From assembly GCA_029721435.1 (NCBI GenBank), contig CM056573.1:4517501-4581500 (forward strand): a stretch of 64,000 nucleotides of DNA, read 5' to 3'. The DNA comes from Gymnothorax reevesii (lineage: Eukaryota > Chordata > Actinopteri > Anguilliformes > Muraenidae). Below the pieces are notes generated by a model that saw nothing but the letters and a program-made list of their open reading frames with translations, did no database searches and had not been told where the DNA came from. This document shows, in pieces, positions 49,261-63,100 of the stretch (position 1 is its first letter; every line of letters starts with the position of its first letter). A program made the translations under genes and the position numbers.

Positions 49261-50869
49261 GTGGAGCGGACATTACAGGCAGTTGATATCTGCTGTTTCT
49301 GTCGTCTTTCAGCTCTCAAGCTTTGATTTTAGCCATCCTTGGACATAGTCTAGGAAAAGTAAGCATCACTTTGGCATCTTTTTATGTCTATGATTATACA
49401 TGTTTGTTTTACTCTTAAGTTAGTAGACTCGTCAATAGACAAAGAAAATGTGAATTTTGTTTCTACCCCCTTAAAATAAAAGAACTCCTTTGTGTTACAA
49501 TAAATGACACAAGCAATAAAGGTTGCCAAATGCATGAAGTCATATTATAAATATTGGCTCCCAGGCAGGATATTGCCCCATTTAACACATTAAACCAGCG
49601 AATACTGGTTTCAAAAGAAATTCTATAATATATTTTTATATAATACAATGTTGGTTGAATAATTTTAAAATAATCATGGTAAACTTTGATGAACTTAGCT
49701 TATTGATGGAAATTTGACATTTCTAATTTTACAGCAGTTTTTCACAGAGAACCTACTAACACAGGTCTATCAGACCCTTCGCTAAGCCCCTCATTTCAAT
49801 GCCCTCAGACCAATCCTACCTTAGCAACCATAACTAGGCACGGCAGGCCTTTCAAACTTTCAGAACAAGTGAAAATCTCAAAGTCCGTCAGAGGATATCC
49901 TCGAAGTTCAGAGTGGGGTGTCGTATTTTTCACAATTGCTCAAAACACAAGTGTAATTGAGCAACTCCTGGGGAAAAATTAATATCAGTACACTGTATTA
50001 TGCACTATGACATTACACTAACAAAGTCAAAATGCCCTTTTTCTTAGGAGGATTACTGCTTACTTTGAGTTAACTCAGTTATTGAATCATGGACTTTGAA
50101 TAGCAAACCCCACCTGTAAACTTCAACTCATGCACTCCCTATGTAGTGACAGTCAACTGGTCTCCGCTTATGATCATGTCTGGCCTCTGCAACCAGTACT
50201 GACAATATGGGCACCGCCATTATTTTACCACTTTTTGGTTTGGCCATTGCTGTGGCAAACTTGTGCAGGATGTATTTGGGTTTTCCTGGCAGGCCTAAAT
50301 GAGATCAGACCCTCAATGTGGGGGCAATATCCTGACTTGTTTTGAACAAATGGAAATATGGGATCATTGCAGGTGAAAGCTTAAAAATAGCTGTATAAGA
50401 TGACAAAAGCTATAGACGCCTAACATTATACCTAAAGCATTATACCTAAAATAGGACGCTTAACATTACACCTCAAATAAAACAATTTGTTTATTTACCC
50501 TGCTGTGCTAGAACATTGTTGTTAGGGAAGGGGAGACTGGGGTCTCCCCCAGTGAGCCATATCACTATTTCGCCCATTTTAAGCAGCTCTGACATCTTGG
50601 AAACAGATATCTGAAAAAGCTCATTGGTCCCCTTGGCTCATCGGAACCCCAATCTACCCTATATGTTTCAGTCCTGAACATCAATTTTCCAGACGTGAGG
50701 AGCCCTACGCTTACATTATCACGGATGAGCTTTTCCCTCGATCTTTACGTTATGTTACCTTTACATACAAAACTCCGCTGACAAACGTTATTGTGAATGT
50801 AGCCCTGAAATGCACAATGTAGTCCTTTGTGCCTGATTCTGTCTGATAAATCAGACTCCCCCCCCGAAC
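49261..50869. other. unassigned AT-rich sequence
   Basis: No coding, repeat or element structure recognised. Confidence 0.4.
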
Positions 50870-51010
50870 TTTTACAGAATTTATTTTACAGAAATTAGCA
50901 ACTTTCCCCTTGGAATGTCCCTCACAGAGACGCGACACAGACGCGCCTGCCCGCTGCGGAAGCTTGAAAAGCGCAGCAACAGTAACTAAGGGGCGGGATT
51001 TTGGGGAGGG
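50870..51010 (-). promoter_or_regulatory. GC-box/CpG-rich spot, possible mapre3 promoter or 5' exon
   Basis: ACGCGACACAGACGCGCCTG and CCCGCTGCGG, then GGGGCGGGATTTTGGGGAGGG, stand out from AT-rich surroundings. On the - strand a CTCT-GTGAGG junction could be a donor. Position fits a gene read leftward, but nothing here is conclusive. Confidence 0.25.
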
Positions 51011-53199
51011 TCAATTGTTTACAACTTATGGGCTACTCACTCAAACAAAGTTTTTCTAACCAGCTGAAATTACTTCAACGTATCTTACACAACAACATCT
51101 TGCGATCTCTCAGGCATAAAAGAACGCATAAAGTTGGAATCCGCGATAGGAGTAAAGTTGCCATTTGGCGAAAATTAGTGGCCACCTGTGGAGGGTAAAC
51201 GCTGCGGCTTTTTGCCCCAACGAGGTATTTTACCAACTCTGGGACGAGGCTCATTGTCGTAACTGCGCACTGCCCTATATCTGTCCTAAGAAGCTGAAAT
51301 AAGCATGTCGCTCGTGTCAACTGTTGGCGTGAATCGTATCGATCATTTAAGGCTTTAGAAATTATACAACGAATCAGGTTGGTCTGAACTATCAGGGGCC
51401 GCAGATTCAGCGGTTATGAGAAGCTTAGGGCCAAGTAGTGCACCGGAATCTGTCAAACACCGCAGACATTATATTTATCAAATCACAGAACTTTGGCAAA
51501 CGAGCCTAAAATTGTTTTCAGAAATGACATGGCATACTTCAAGACTGACCTATTCACCCACTCCGTTTATTATGGCCATGCCATTACTCCGATTAGCGCA
51601 ATAATTAGGTAATGTCAACATTGATGCGCACTATAGCCCATAAATTACATGATTCTTGGACTTCGTACACCATTATGTTTGTGTGACAAACACATTACAT
51701 ACAGCAGCTAATGAGAAAAGAGACTTAATTCTTTTGCGAGTGCGAAATATTAAATCGATTATTTTAGTGACAAGTGGATGTCAGAAAAGAATGGGCCAAA
51801 CCTGTGATTGCGTGGTGGTATCATGGTATCAAATCAGACAGACATGCGGCAGGTTGGAAATTCGAAATTGCGTTATTCCTCGCAGGCTATAAACCTTTTG
51901 CCCTGGTGGTAAGCGAATCGGCCCATGCACCGCAATAAAATCATTAGCAGACATCACCACGGACTTAAAACTGTAAAATGAACGACGATTCATGCAATTC
52001 TATCACATATATACGTATTAAAATACAACAAATGGGCCTTGGACTAGAAGGGAGAATCACCTGCGCACAAAATATAGCTAACGTTTCAATGACGCCTCAG
52101 TATCGACCCCCTCTGCAGGCCTTGCTGGAAATCTCATACACCGATGACAGGGTAGCACCGAGAACACTGTACTCGCAAAATTTTTTTTTTTTCTAGCCAG
52201 TGCAATTACCCATCTCCGAATGCGATTGCCAAACGCAGGTATTTTTGAACTGGACATGATGCACTAGCAAATAAACATGATGACATTTCCGAAGATTAGC
52301 TACACTTACTGCGTTCCAAGTGTTCCCTTTTCCGCCGCTGCTACCCAGTTAGCGGTAATCCTTATGCGTTTACACTGACAGTCGCTGCTACCGTTGCTAG
52401 CCAAGTGCGGTGGAGTGGTCGAGAAGCAGCTTCACAGGGTTGCCAGGTTTTCTCCACACTTACAGTTGTCAAGTCACGTTCTTGAACAATTTTCTGATTT
52501 GTGGACTTATTGAGGTAATAACTTGCGCATCGCAAACTCACTGCACACCAATCACACATTCAAGAAACACATGCAAGCACAAATGTTCGTGTGGTTGGCC
52601 ATGGCTGTCTCTCTTTGTTTGGAATTGTTTGGAAGTGATTGGGCTATGGAAGTTAGTGAAATAGCATTTTAAGAACAAAATTCTAAGACTACTGCCAACA
52701 TTAGAATGCCCCCTGTTGTTGGAGAATGTTTGATTGGCATGCCAATAGTTTGAAAGTGTTTAACCATTCATTCAAAATATGCAAATATCAATTTACTTCA
52801 GTGAAGTCTCATCCACAAACATTCTCTTAAGGGATGCCACTAAGATTTGGTGGAATTCTGCCGGATTTTACAACACATATTAATGATATCCTTGATTTAA
52901 ACCATTCCTGCATATTCCCTCAGCACTACTGACTGGAACGAAAGTAACGTAATCGAAGAATATTTGAACGCCGTTCTCTTGATATTATAAACAGATGAGG
53001 GGAGGGAGATTTTTTTTAGGAAATAAATGAAAGCCATTGTGGGCAAGAGCAAAGATAATGCGGATAATGTCATTTTAAAAAAAAGTTATTCTCTAAAATA
53101 GAATGTTTCTGTGAAACTTTGCAGTTATTCTCAAATGATTTGTCAGACTGGCAACCCTCTCAAAAAATGACGTAATAGAGCTTCCTTCACTCAGCCCCG
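51011..53199. other. unassigned sequence
   Basis: Short ORFs only. A CpG-containing stretch near 52320-52420. No element recognised. Confidence 0.4.
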
Positions 53200-53480
53200 C
53201 TGCTACGATACACCGTTCCTTGTCCCAATGCACATGCGCATCTCATGAGCTTTAACATCAAATGGAAAATATGTGCAAAATTTTAGGCCAGGTGTCGCTA
53301 CAATTACTTTAATAGAATGCGGTGCCGTGAGGTTTTCCATGTCGTTTTTCGCCAGAAATCTACATGCTGAGGATATTCGTTCGCACTTCAGTGCAGAGGC
53401 GGCATGCGCAGCCGCTGCGCCACACCTCCTTCTCAGACGCGTCTCAGACGGGCTCATGGTTGTCATGTCCGCGTGTTACC
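53200..53480. promoter_or_regulatory. CpG-rich segment, possible promoter region
   Basis: Dense CpG around 53390-53470 (GCATGCGCAGCCGCTGCGCC, ACGCGTCTCAGACGGGCTC). It contains GCATGCGCA-type sequence resembling NRF1 sites. It could be a mapre3 first-exon region or an orphan island. Open frames on both strands look incidental. Confidence 0.3.
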
Positions 53481-54668
53481 AGCACCGTGGGGGCTGTTTT
53501 GCAGTATTTCACTTGACATTATTATTTGTTCTTGCTTGTATCATAACTGGAAATCTCCGATAAGCAGGAGTCAAAATTGAGAGCACAAAGAGACAAAGTC
53601 CAAGTTCCTTCGCTCCGCCATATATTATCAATTCACCTTTTGTTTACTTCCTTTCACAAAGCCTCAGGCGAATCACCAGGACGAGGGTGCGCTTGATAAC
53701 CGTACCGTGTCAATCACGAGAATTTGAGTTTTTTTTTTAAGTTCTGCTGCACTTCTTCTGTTAACATGGTTACCGTCAGTTAACAAGGCCGTCTGTTACA
53801 TCTTCCACATATGGTTTAGTCTCGTTTTAGCTAATGCCAGAAATGAGCTTAGTTGAATGTCACTGAAATACGCTTAGCTGAGTTGGGAAATAGTAAAACA
53901 GAGAGGAATGTGGCCACATAATTGTCCTTGAGGCGGACAAAAATGAGGCTGTTCGCTTGGAGGCTGAGGTGAACCGAAAGTTTTCTCTCACTCGGCACTG
54001 CAGACGCGCAAGAGTTCATTCCTTGCACTGTTCTGAAACCTTCCAGTTTGAGCGCTCCGCGCTTGATTTAGTTCATGGAGACGGCTGTTTTCTTTGCCCC
54101 ACCCACTGTTCAAATTATATTCAGGACCACAAAGAACTCAACACCTTGTGAATGTTTACATTTTTTTTTCTTTATACATCACGAAATATTGTTTCTCAGT
54201 GGATTTCAGTCTGCTCAAGACAAAGCTACGGATAGTGTTCTTTTGAATAATTGTTCTGAGGCGTAATTTCAGAGTCCAAATTAAATTAAGCATTTAAAAA
54301 TTTTGATGAATTTCCGGGTGTTGCATTTTTATTTCCATGAGTATAAATAGTCTATCAAGCCCATGCTTACCATAAGGCCTTCTGATAGAATTTCTGTGAC
54401 CCCTGAAACCAGGCTTAAGTTGTGCAGGCATCCAAACCTGACAACCTACCCCAACTTCTCATCTGTGAAAATAAATTTTACCCAATTTTTTTTTCTCTTA
54501 TACTATATTTTATCTCTTCCACCGTGATCTTGACATTGTCTGAAGCAACATACCTAATTGTTTTTTTTTTTTTTAATTAATTTAAGACACTAAGAACTTT
54601 CAGTAGAGGGGGCTGGCACTGCAGACAATAAGTCCAGTGACTAAAGTAGGCTTATGATGAATGCATCT
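53481..54668. other. unassigned sequence
   Basis: No supported gene or element; poly-T runs near 53729, 54161 and 54560. Confidence 0.4.
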
Positions 54669-57370
54669 GTCAGGGATGTGCTTCGCACACTAACAATGTG
54701 CACGGAGGACAAGAAGTTGAGGACTGGACTCAGGTGCAAGGGTGGACTTGGTTGTATTTAATTGTTGCACATATGCAACAATGCAAAACAAATGAGGAAA
54801 CAAGGTTTTTTAAAGATACCACGAGTGATACAGGCGTTGGGATTTAGCTACAGCAACAATGCATTACAAATATAGAAAAGAAAAAGGAAACAAGGTTCCT
54901 TAATTATAAGGTTGAGTTCTGATATAAACAATAGACAGCGCCAAGATCAAGAGTTGCAATATGTACTTGCAATACGCAGAGAATAAGTCCTGATAAGATT
55001 AGAGCTACTTCTTAGCAAAGACTAAGTGCGACGCTCAGTCTTAAATAGCTCAAAACTACCACACATTGGAAATAAATACCAGATGCATGAAATTATTGCA
55101 GGACCGAGAATGCGGTCCGGGTCTTACTAGATAGGAGAGTGTGTCAAAGGCATGCTGAGCTTCAGGATTCCATCCCAGGTTTTTGGGTTTCCCTTGAAGA
55201 GATGCATCAAAGGGTGGGCCACCGCACTGAAGTTTTTAATGAAGTGTTGATTAAAGTTTGCGAACCCCATGAGGCACCAGAGCTCCTTTATGGTCTGTGG
55301 GATTGGCTATGCTGCTACTGCCATCACCTTCTTGTCTTCCATTGTTACTCCCTCTGGTCCAATCATGTAGTCAAGGAAGGAGACAGCAGACTGACGCACT
55401 TTTCAGCTTTGAAATAAAGTTAGTGTTGTAACAGGTGTTTGAGTACTCTCCTTCAATGTTCCACATGTTCTTTATACATGGTTGAGTAGATGTGGATGTC
55501 ATCGAGGAAGGCGATGATGAATCTTCCCAGCATCTCTCGTAGCACATCATTGATGAAGGAATGAAACACTGAGGGGGCATTGACAAGGCCAAATGACATG
55601 ACTTAGCACTCATAGTAACCGGAGGTGGTGCTAAAAGCCGTCTTCCACTCATCTCCTTCCCTGATATGGATGAGGTTGTAAGCGCTGCGGAGGTTCGCAA
55701 AGATCTTTACACCTCGAAGCTGCTCCACGGCACTGGGGACCAGGGGGAGTGGATATTGGTACTTCACCATGACGTCATTGAGGCCTCTATAGTCTATGCA
55801 GGAACGTAGACCGCCATGCTTCTTCTGGACACATATGAAGCTGGCAGACGCAAGTAAAGTGCCAGGGCGAATGAAGCTCAGCTGTAGAGCTTCTTCTACA
55901 AGCTGCTCCATTGCCTGAGTTTCAGCCCCTGATAGGGGTTATACATGGCTCCTGGGGGGTGACGTGCCGGGCAGGAGCTCAATGGCACAATCCCACGGAC
56001 AATGAGGAGGTAACTGGGTCGCATTAGTCTTGCTAAACGCCACTTGCAGGCCCCAATTCTCAGGGGATCTCGAGCTGGTCTACCTGGTCAGGGCATTCAA
56101 CGGTTGCGGAGGCAATGGTGAGGGGGCCACAGTGCCATCAACAGGCGGGTGACCGGTAGTGGACACGTCTGGGTTGCCAGGAGATGGTGGGATTATATAG
56201 TAGCAGCCATGGAAGGCCGAGGGTGAGTGGGTGGCTTGAATTATTTAACCGCAGCAGCAGGATCTCCTCCTGATGGTGCTCTTGTATTGTGAGGGAGATT
56301 GGCGCCATCTGGTGGGGGATATTGCCACTGCCCAGAGGTTTACTGTCGACAGCTGCCACAGCGAGGGGGTTGTGGAGCCGGTAAGATGGGGCCTGAAGTC
56401 GGCACACCAACTGGCTGGAGATAAAGTTGCCCGCTGCAGCGGAGTCAATCAGGGCCTCTATAGTAAGGGTCATGATTAAAGGCCACCCTGACCGAGATCT
56501 TAAATCATTAGCCAGAGATGGCAGTGGGTGACACCTTTTACCTTGTGGGGCACTGTTTCTTTTGACTGACAGTGGGTGCAGGGGCCGGCTCTCCTCCAGG
56601 GGGCAACGCTCTGGTGTTCTGGCAAGCCCCAGCTCCATAGGCTTTGCCCCCATCCTTGGGCAGCTGGGTGGGGCATCTCGGCTGAGCCAGCCACCTCTCC
56701 TGCGGGAGCTGGTCCGGGCTGATGGTCGCGTCGATGTACAATGGCAGGGACAGATCTAGGTCCCGGCAGGCCATCTCTGCCCTAAACTCTGAACACAGCC
56801 CTTTCTAGAAGATTGTCAATGATGCAGGCTCATTCCAGCTGCTGGCTGCAGTCAAGGTGCAGAACTGGAGGGCGTAGTCAGCTGCATTCTCGGTCCCTTG
56901 GCGCAGGTCCAGCAGCTGATTCCCAGTCTTCTTTCTGGCGGGTCACCACTGCAGTGATCTTCACTACACTGATGACGTGCATGGAGGACAGAAAGTTGGG
57001 GTCTGGACCCGAGTGCAAAGATGGACGTGGTTGTATTTAATATGCCATAGGCACAGCACGAAGGCAAATATGCAACAATACAAAACAAATGAAGAAACAA
57101 GGTTCCTTTTAAGATACTATTAGTAATACCGGCACTGGGATTGAGGGATTTAGCTACAGGAACAATGTATTACAAATAGAGGAGAAAAAGGAAACAAGGT
57201 TCCTTAATCACAAAGTTGAGTGCTGACATTAACAATAAACAGCACTAAGGTCAAGAGTTAGAATATACACATGTGATATGCGGAGAATAAGTCCATACAA
57301 GATTAGAGCTACTACAGTGATTTGACTTACGAGACTGTGCAAAGACTAATTGCGAAGGCTGGAGACATGA
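54669..57370 (-). mobile_element. sushi-like Ty3/gypsy element, internally deleted, with LTRs
   Basis: LTR-like direct repeats at about 54669-55045 and 56960-57350 share GGAGGACA-GAAGTTG, GTGGTTGTATTTAAT, GGAAACAAGGTTCCTTAAT and AGATTAGAGCTACT. On the - strand between them lie gag remains (about 57000-56540, LPLYIDATISPDQLPQERW), protease (56653-56138, ALIDSAAAGNFISSQLV and LGLPWLLLYNP) and RT (55911-55140, [57 protein letters not shown], and LMGFANFNQHFIKNFSAVAH). RNase H and integrase are absent: the RT thumb runs almost straight into the LTR. Stops and shifts make it inactive. Confidence 0.8.
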
Positions 57371-59596
57371 CCTTATGACATCAACATTTTGCCACTCATT
57401 GCAGAATCAAAGAAGCTGAAAATAAATGTGTAATTGTTAGTGATTGAGTGATACAGCAGTTAATTCAAAATACTGATAGATGATTCTGCAAAAGAAACGT
57501 ACTTGCAGTGACCAAAAATGAGCAAATTCTGCTCAATAGTCACAATGATATATCAAAAACAGCTACAAGTATGTACAATACTAATAACGTTGAGTAGGCC
57601 TGTATTGTGCCCAATTTTGCATGCAAAGAAAGATGTTTATTTTGTCTAATCATAACAAGGGTAACTGGCAGCATCAGATAGTGTTGAATTTGATATTGTT
57701 ATCATATTAGTCAAGACAAATTATTGACCTCAGGTCACGACTAATCATCTGTTACGTGCCTAACATTGTCTTTGAATGGGAAATTGTGCAGGCTATTGGC
57801 TTGGCTGAAATAATAATAAAAAAAAACTATAAATTTTAAAAATTAAAAACTGGTTGTATTTGAGCGGAATGTATGCCTGTAGTGACATATAAGTGAAATT
57901 AGATGAGTTCTACAGTTTAATATCTGAGAAATCTGATTTGGCACACAAGGTACCTGAATTGCCAATTTGGAGAAGCCACCAAGACATTCTTCTCTAATTT
58001 TGTTTTGATTTACTTGATTAAAATGAACTTTGGCACAGATAATGGTGAGATTCTGTGCTGTAAATTTTTAGAGGTTTCAGACTGCAACTAATTAAGTTTA
58101 AAAGGGACAGACGTAAAACTTTGTTTGGTGAAAAATGAGGTATTTGATTTATACTGAGTTCCATCTTTATTTACTCTGACATTTACAGTAACATGTACAC
58201 TGGTTTTTACACTACGGCAGAAATCCCAAATGGTTTTACCTTTATTATGATACCAAGATTATTCAAATGGACCAAATAGTTGCAGTGATATACTCATTTC
58301 ATTTTGAGCTTGCCATTTTCGAAAAAGAGGCTCAGGGCTTAAGGGTAAACATCTATCAGTCAAGAAAGGGTTACAAAGCAAATTTTAAAGCACCTTTGCC
58401 TTCAGCCAACCATGTTGTGAACAGTGGTGAACTTTCACAGGTGTGGCCGGCCCGGCAAAATTCCTCCAAAGGCACATCACTAACTCATCCAGGATGTCAC
58501 GAAAGAGCCCTGTCACATGTTTTCAGAACAAGTGCTAGACGCAGATCACAGATTAAGCCGAATAGGCTCCTTATTTACTGGAGAGGAGGTAAACTCAAAG
58601 GCGTTTTATTACAAATCGCTCAGGAGATGGTTCGAAGTTAGGCAGGGGTGATCTGGATTTCAGGTAAGGTATAGTGGAAGGTACTGGTCTGAGGTCAGTG
58701 ACTGGAATGGCAAGCCTAATAAACCTAGGCACGCAGGAAGGTTCGTACCTTTGATTTGGGGTGTAGAAGAGACTGGAAGAAGCCGCTCACTAAGGCTGCA
58801 AATCGGGGAGAGATTTCCTATTAAATAGCACCTTGATAATTGAAAATTATCAATTTTAATTTAATGAATTGATAGAATAATAATTGATAAATAATTCATT
58901 TGGTAAATTGAGAGAGAAACTGACAAGGATGGCTGGATTGTGGGGAAGTCAATTAAAAATGACCCATAATGTGACAGTGCCCCCCCCCCCCTCCCCACGA
59001 GATTTCTCTGGCTTTGGAAGGCCGAGATGCGTTTCAGCAGGAGGGCGTAAGCCCCTTTCCACACCTGGTGGATGCAGCAGATCAGAAACTAAGCCAAAGG
59101 GATCTATTTCCCAGGGAAAAAAGGTTCACCGCGCATCTTACCGCAAAAGTCAGCTGAGTCAGGTGCTAAAGAACTGAAGGACAACAGATATAGAGCCGGA
59201 CAAAGTTGACTGGAGCACACTGATAAATTAACAGCATTTTTGGTGCAAACAGACTAGCGTTTCGACACTACTGGGTCTTCATCAGAGCCAAAAACTATCT
59301 ATCTCCTTCTAATTAGTCCCCTTCCGGAAACGAAGGAGACTATAGGATTGCACTCCATCCGTCCGTCAGTCCGTCCGTCCGCATTCGTGTCCGCTCCATA
59401 ACTTCAATACCGTATGACCTAGGAACATCAAAGATGGTGTGTGGATGCATCTTGGGGAGAGGGTGTGTCATGTTCCCTATTCAGGTCACTTTGACCTACT
59501 TTTTAGGAAATATAATATGCATACACTGGTAGAGGACTAGTATTGCACAGCAATATGACATTCGCCAATAGGCGGTGCACTTATTGACTAGAAGCA
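57371..59596. other. unassigned sequence with repeat-like tail
   Basis: Mostly AT-rich DNA. 59216-59290 carries GCGTTTCGACACTACTGGGTCTTCATCAGAG-type sequence (split here: GTTTCGACACTACTGGGTC and TTCATCAGAGCC), common in vertebrate retroelement ends. A CCGTCCGTCAGTCCGTCCG run follows at 59360. A C-run lies at 58979-58990. Confidence 0.4.
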
Positions 59597-60180
59597 CTAG
59601 AGGGGGGACATCCTGAGACCCGCCACGAGGGAGGGGGGTTGTTGAAGGGATTCATTATGGGCGAGTTTCACCAAATGTCGGAGACATGACCACTTGTCAG
59701 AAGAGCCTTGTGAAAGGCAGCGGAGAGTCTTGCCCAGTTCTTGGTTCAACTTCTTTACTTGTCCCTTGTTCTTGGGATGGAAGCTGGAGCGGGACGAGAG
59801 GCGAGGGATGGCACCCACTAACACACGGAAGGCCTTCCAACATCAGCTAGAAAATTGTGGCCCACGATCAGAGACAACCTCCTGGAGGATGCCTTGGAGG
59901 CACTCGGCATGCTAAAGGATGATTCACCAGCACACAGTGGACTGCCTTTGAAAAATGGTCCATGATGTTCAAGACAATGGTGAACCCGTCACACTCTAGC
60001 AGCTCAGTGACCAAGTCTTTGGCGATGCATGACAACAGCGATGGGGACATAAAATGGTGGGAGCGGTCCACTGCGGGGCTGGTGAAATGATTTTGCCCGG
60101 GTGCAGTAATCACAAGCAGCAACATAATCCTGGGTGTCGAGCCAAGAGGTAAGCAGCTGGAGCCGTCCGAAGAGGAGCGA
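59597..60180 (-). mobile_element. orphan Ty3/gypsy integrase fragment
   Basis: On the - strand, 60125-59930 gives LECDGFTIVLNIMDHFSKAV, the integrase core region. 59824-59600 gives HPKNKGQVKKLNQELGKTLR and DKWSCLRHLVKLAHNESL, the segment with the last catalytic Glu region (degraded) and following helix. Stops and shifts occur. It lies upstream of the deleted gypsy copy on the same strand, so it cannot simply be that element's integrase. Confidence 0.7.
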
Positions 60181-63100
60181 CAAAATTGTTCAAAATTAAC
60201 TTTAAGATGACAAAAATGCAGGTTGCTTGTAATATTTTGGCCTGCAGTATATTATTTCACCTTCTTTTTTAGTCCTTTGAAAGGACAGATACAGCCAAAA
60301 TTGATCATAAATCAATATTAGTGCGTGTGCTCATTGTCATACACTGCTGAGTTTAGTCAGCAGCCATCTTTGGTCTCATGGAGCTTCGGTCTACTGGAAT
60401 GTTCTCTCTGCAATCTCTGGATATTGGTCTGAAAATTAGCTGTGTATTTCTCAATCTTTGCACCTTTTTCTCCAGAAAAGACAACCTTGATTTGACTACA
60501 GAACATTTTCCTGTAATCAGTTGTTTGAAATGATCATTTTAACCCTAGTAATACCCCGTGGAGCTACTATTAAATGTCCAATGTGTGATGCCTCAAGCAT
60601 TTTTTATTCATCAAGATTTTGGTACCCTGTATCACTAATGGTATGTTAACCCTAATGTCTTCTTAATTGGCATTAAACAATAGTGTCACTGTGTGGGTTG
60701 GAGTTCTAAGTTTATGCTATATATTTATAATTACTTAGGGTTCATTGCTGGGGTGGACAAAGTAACTATGAGCAACATGCTGACAGCATGCAGAGTCAAT
60801 GGCAGGGGCCGAGGTTATTTTGTTCTCATTTTTGGGATGCAAGATAGTGAGATGGTAGTGGGTAGAGCCTACGTCGCCTTTACTATCACAAAAGTATAAA
60901 TTGTATGGCATCTATAGGTACGAAAGCATAGCTGGCTTCCGGCAATCTGGTCCACATGCAAAATATGTCTGAAACTATTATCTTTGTACCAAAACACAGA
61001 GTAAACATACATTCTGTTATCTTTTAACCTAGGAAAAAAGGGCTACAATGTTGTGATAAATACACAGACTATTTCATGGTGCCGCGTAAAAAAGGCGCTT
61101 CGTCTGGCGCGACTCGACTTTTGTATGAAGTGAGAAAAAATAGTTACCAATTGAAAAAATAAATGCCAGAGAAATGTGGGACTTGACGTGGACTTTCACC
61201 AAGTAGTTGAGTGTTGAAGTCCAAGTCCAACTTCAAGTCTTGGATACGCAAGGTCTAGTTTCAAGTCAGCTAAATTTGACGTTGAGTCTGGACTCGAGTA
61301 TTACAGCTCTGTCAATTTGGGTTTCTTTGAAGAGGTGTGCCACGGAACACATTTTGTTGACAATACTTGGGCACAATTCCTCGCCTAATATCTTGTGTAT
61401 TCAATCCGTGTTCATTGGTATATGTTGAATTTCAATAGAGAGGATATGTTGCTAATCTAATGTCGGCGGAAGCTAGTTTCGGTTCGATACCACGTGCGAT
61501 TCCATCAGTGTCAGTAGGTTTAAAATGCCGAATTTGAGTGCAGAAGACATATTGCTAGCCTAATGCTAGAGTAACATGGTATTTGAAGAGATTAATTACA
61601 GTCTTGCCCCATTTTCTTGTCATGGTACTGTAGCGTGGCACATTGTAGCATAAGAGCTTGAACAGCATGGTACACCTCTCGTAAGCTGTGGGAGTCCAGG
61701 ATTGCTGCGCCCATGCTTTGTATGTGTAGTCATGGACAGGGAAATGTTTTGTTATACTCTATATTTTGTTGCATTTCAACTATGGGAAAGTATTGAAAGT
61801 GTCTGAAGGCATTGATTTCGCGTTTCATTTTATTCATAAATAAAACACAGGTCAGAGGGTAGTTGAAAACGGGAAGAATATTAAATATTTCTGTACCATT
61901 ATCCTTAAAGGCATAATTGGTATTGGAATACACATCAGAACTGATCATAGTTACAGAATAGTAGCTTTGTTTTTTGCATTGAATAATATTGCAATGTAAA
62001 ATAAATATATTTACACAGATGGTCATATTGTTGGAGCACACGTTATGGTACACATCACAAAAATATACTGGTAATTGTTTGACAGATGTTGATCACATCT
62101 ACAACAACAGACATGGTTGTCACTACAACAACTCATGGACTGACATTTTAATATTTATTATGTTAAACATTTTAAAATATTTTTTTTCTGTCCTTTTCTC
62201 CTTTGCATTATTTGCTTGAAAAACTGCCATTTTTTTGGCATACACTGATGCATTATTAAATACAACAACCAACACCAGTGATCTTCTCTATAACAAAAAT
62301 ATCAGTTATTTGTACAATTACACATCATTAGTGCTATACAAACGTAAAAGAGTCCAATAAATACAGCATTTTGATTTAAATCAAACAGGAGGTGCAACAC
62401 GTTTGCTGCACAATCATATTGCTTTAAATAAGAAAATACGTCAGAAAAAAATCTGGTAGCTATGGGTAAGCTACACAGCTTGTGTATATTCAATATTTGT
62501 GTAAGGTGTTAAAAAAAATTCAAGAAATTTCTCCATATTCGTAAAAATGAAAGCACTATGAGCTAAATCCAACATTGTAATAACTACAATTGCTTTTCAA
62601 TGTATGCGTTTCTAATGTGCGATTGGGGGAAATGCATTTTTTTTGTGAAGACTTGAATATGGCTATGCGTTATTTAATACAGTCTTTACATATTTTGTGG
62701 AGAAGAGGATCTAATTGTTTCCATTTCCAAGAAAAAAGATTTTTCCATAGTTTTTCTCCCTCGGTTTTCAAAGCAGAAAATCAGCTCAGTTTATTTTCCG
62801 GATTTAATAGTTCATTTCTTTAATCCCCAATTTTATCCAGAATATCGTCAACCTTATAACATAATTGCCTCTTTCATTTTAAAAATGTATTTATTTCATT
62901 TTTATTATTATTTAAGAGAATAGACTTTATTTATTTGTTGTTGTCTTTTTAAGTTTTGAGAAAAAAAGGGAAAAAAGTGCTATTTTTCGCCAGCGCGAAA
63001 GACCGGGCAGCTGATAGCAGCAGCTATCTCAATTCAGCAAAAATGTGACTTTGGCAATTATGCAATGAGGCTAACAATATGCAAGTTATACAGATAGATA

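Noticed and set aside
53203..53563. Alanine-rich and other frames in the CpG-rich segment
   Set aside because: Open on both strands because of composition; no recognisable domain.
58267..58641. 124-residue frame on the + strand
   Set aside because: No family match, low-complexity surroundings, no supporting splice or promoter signals.
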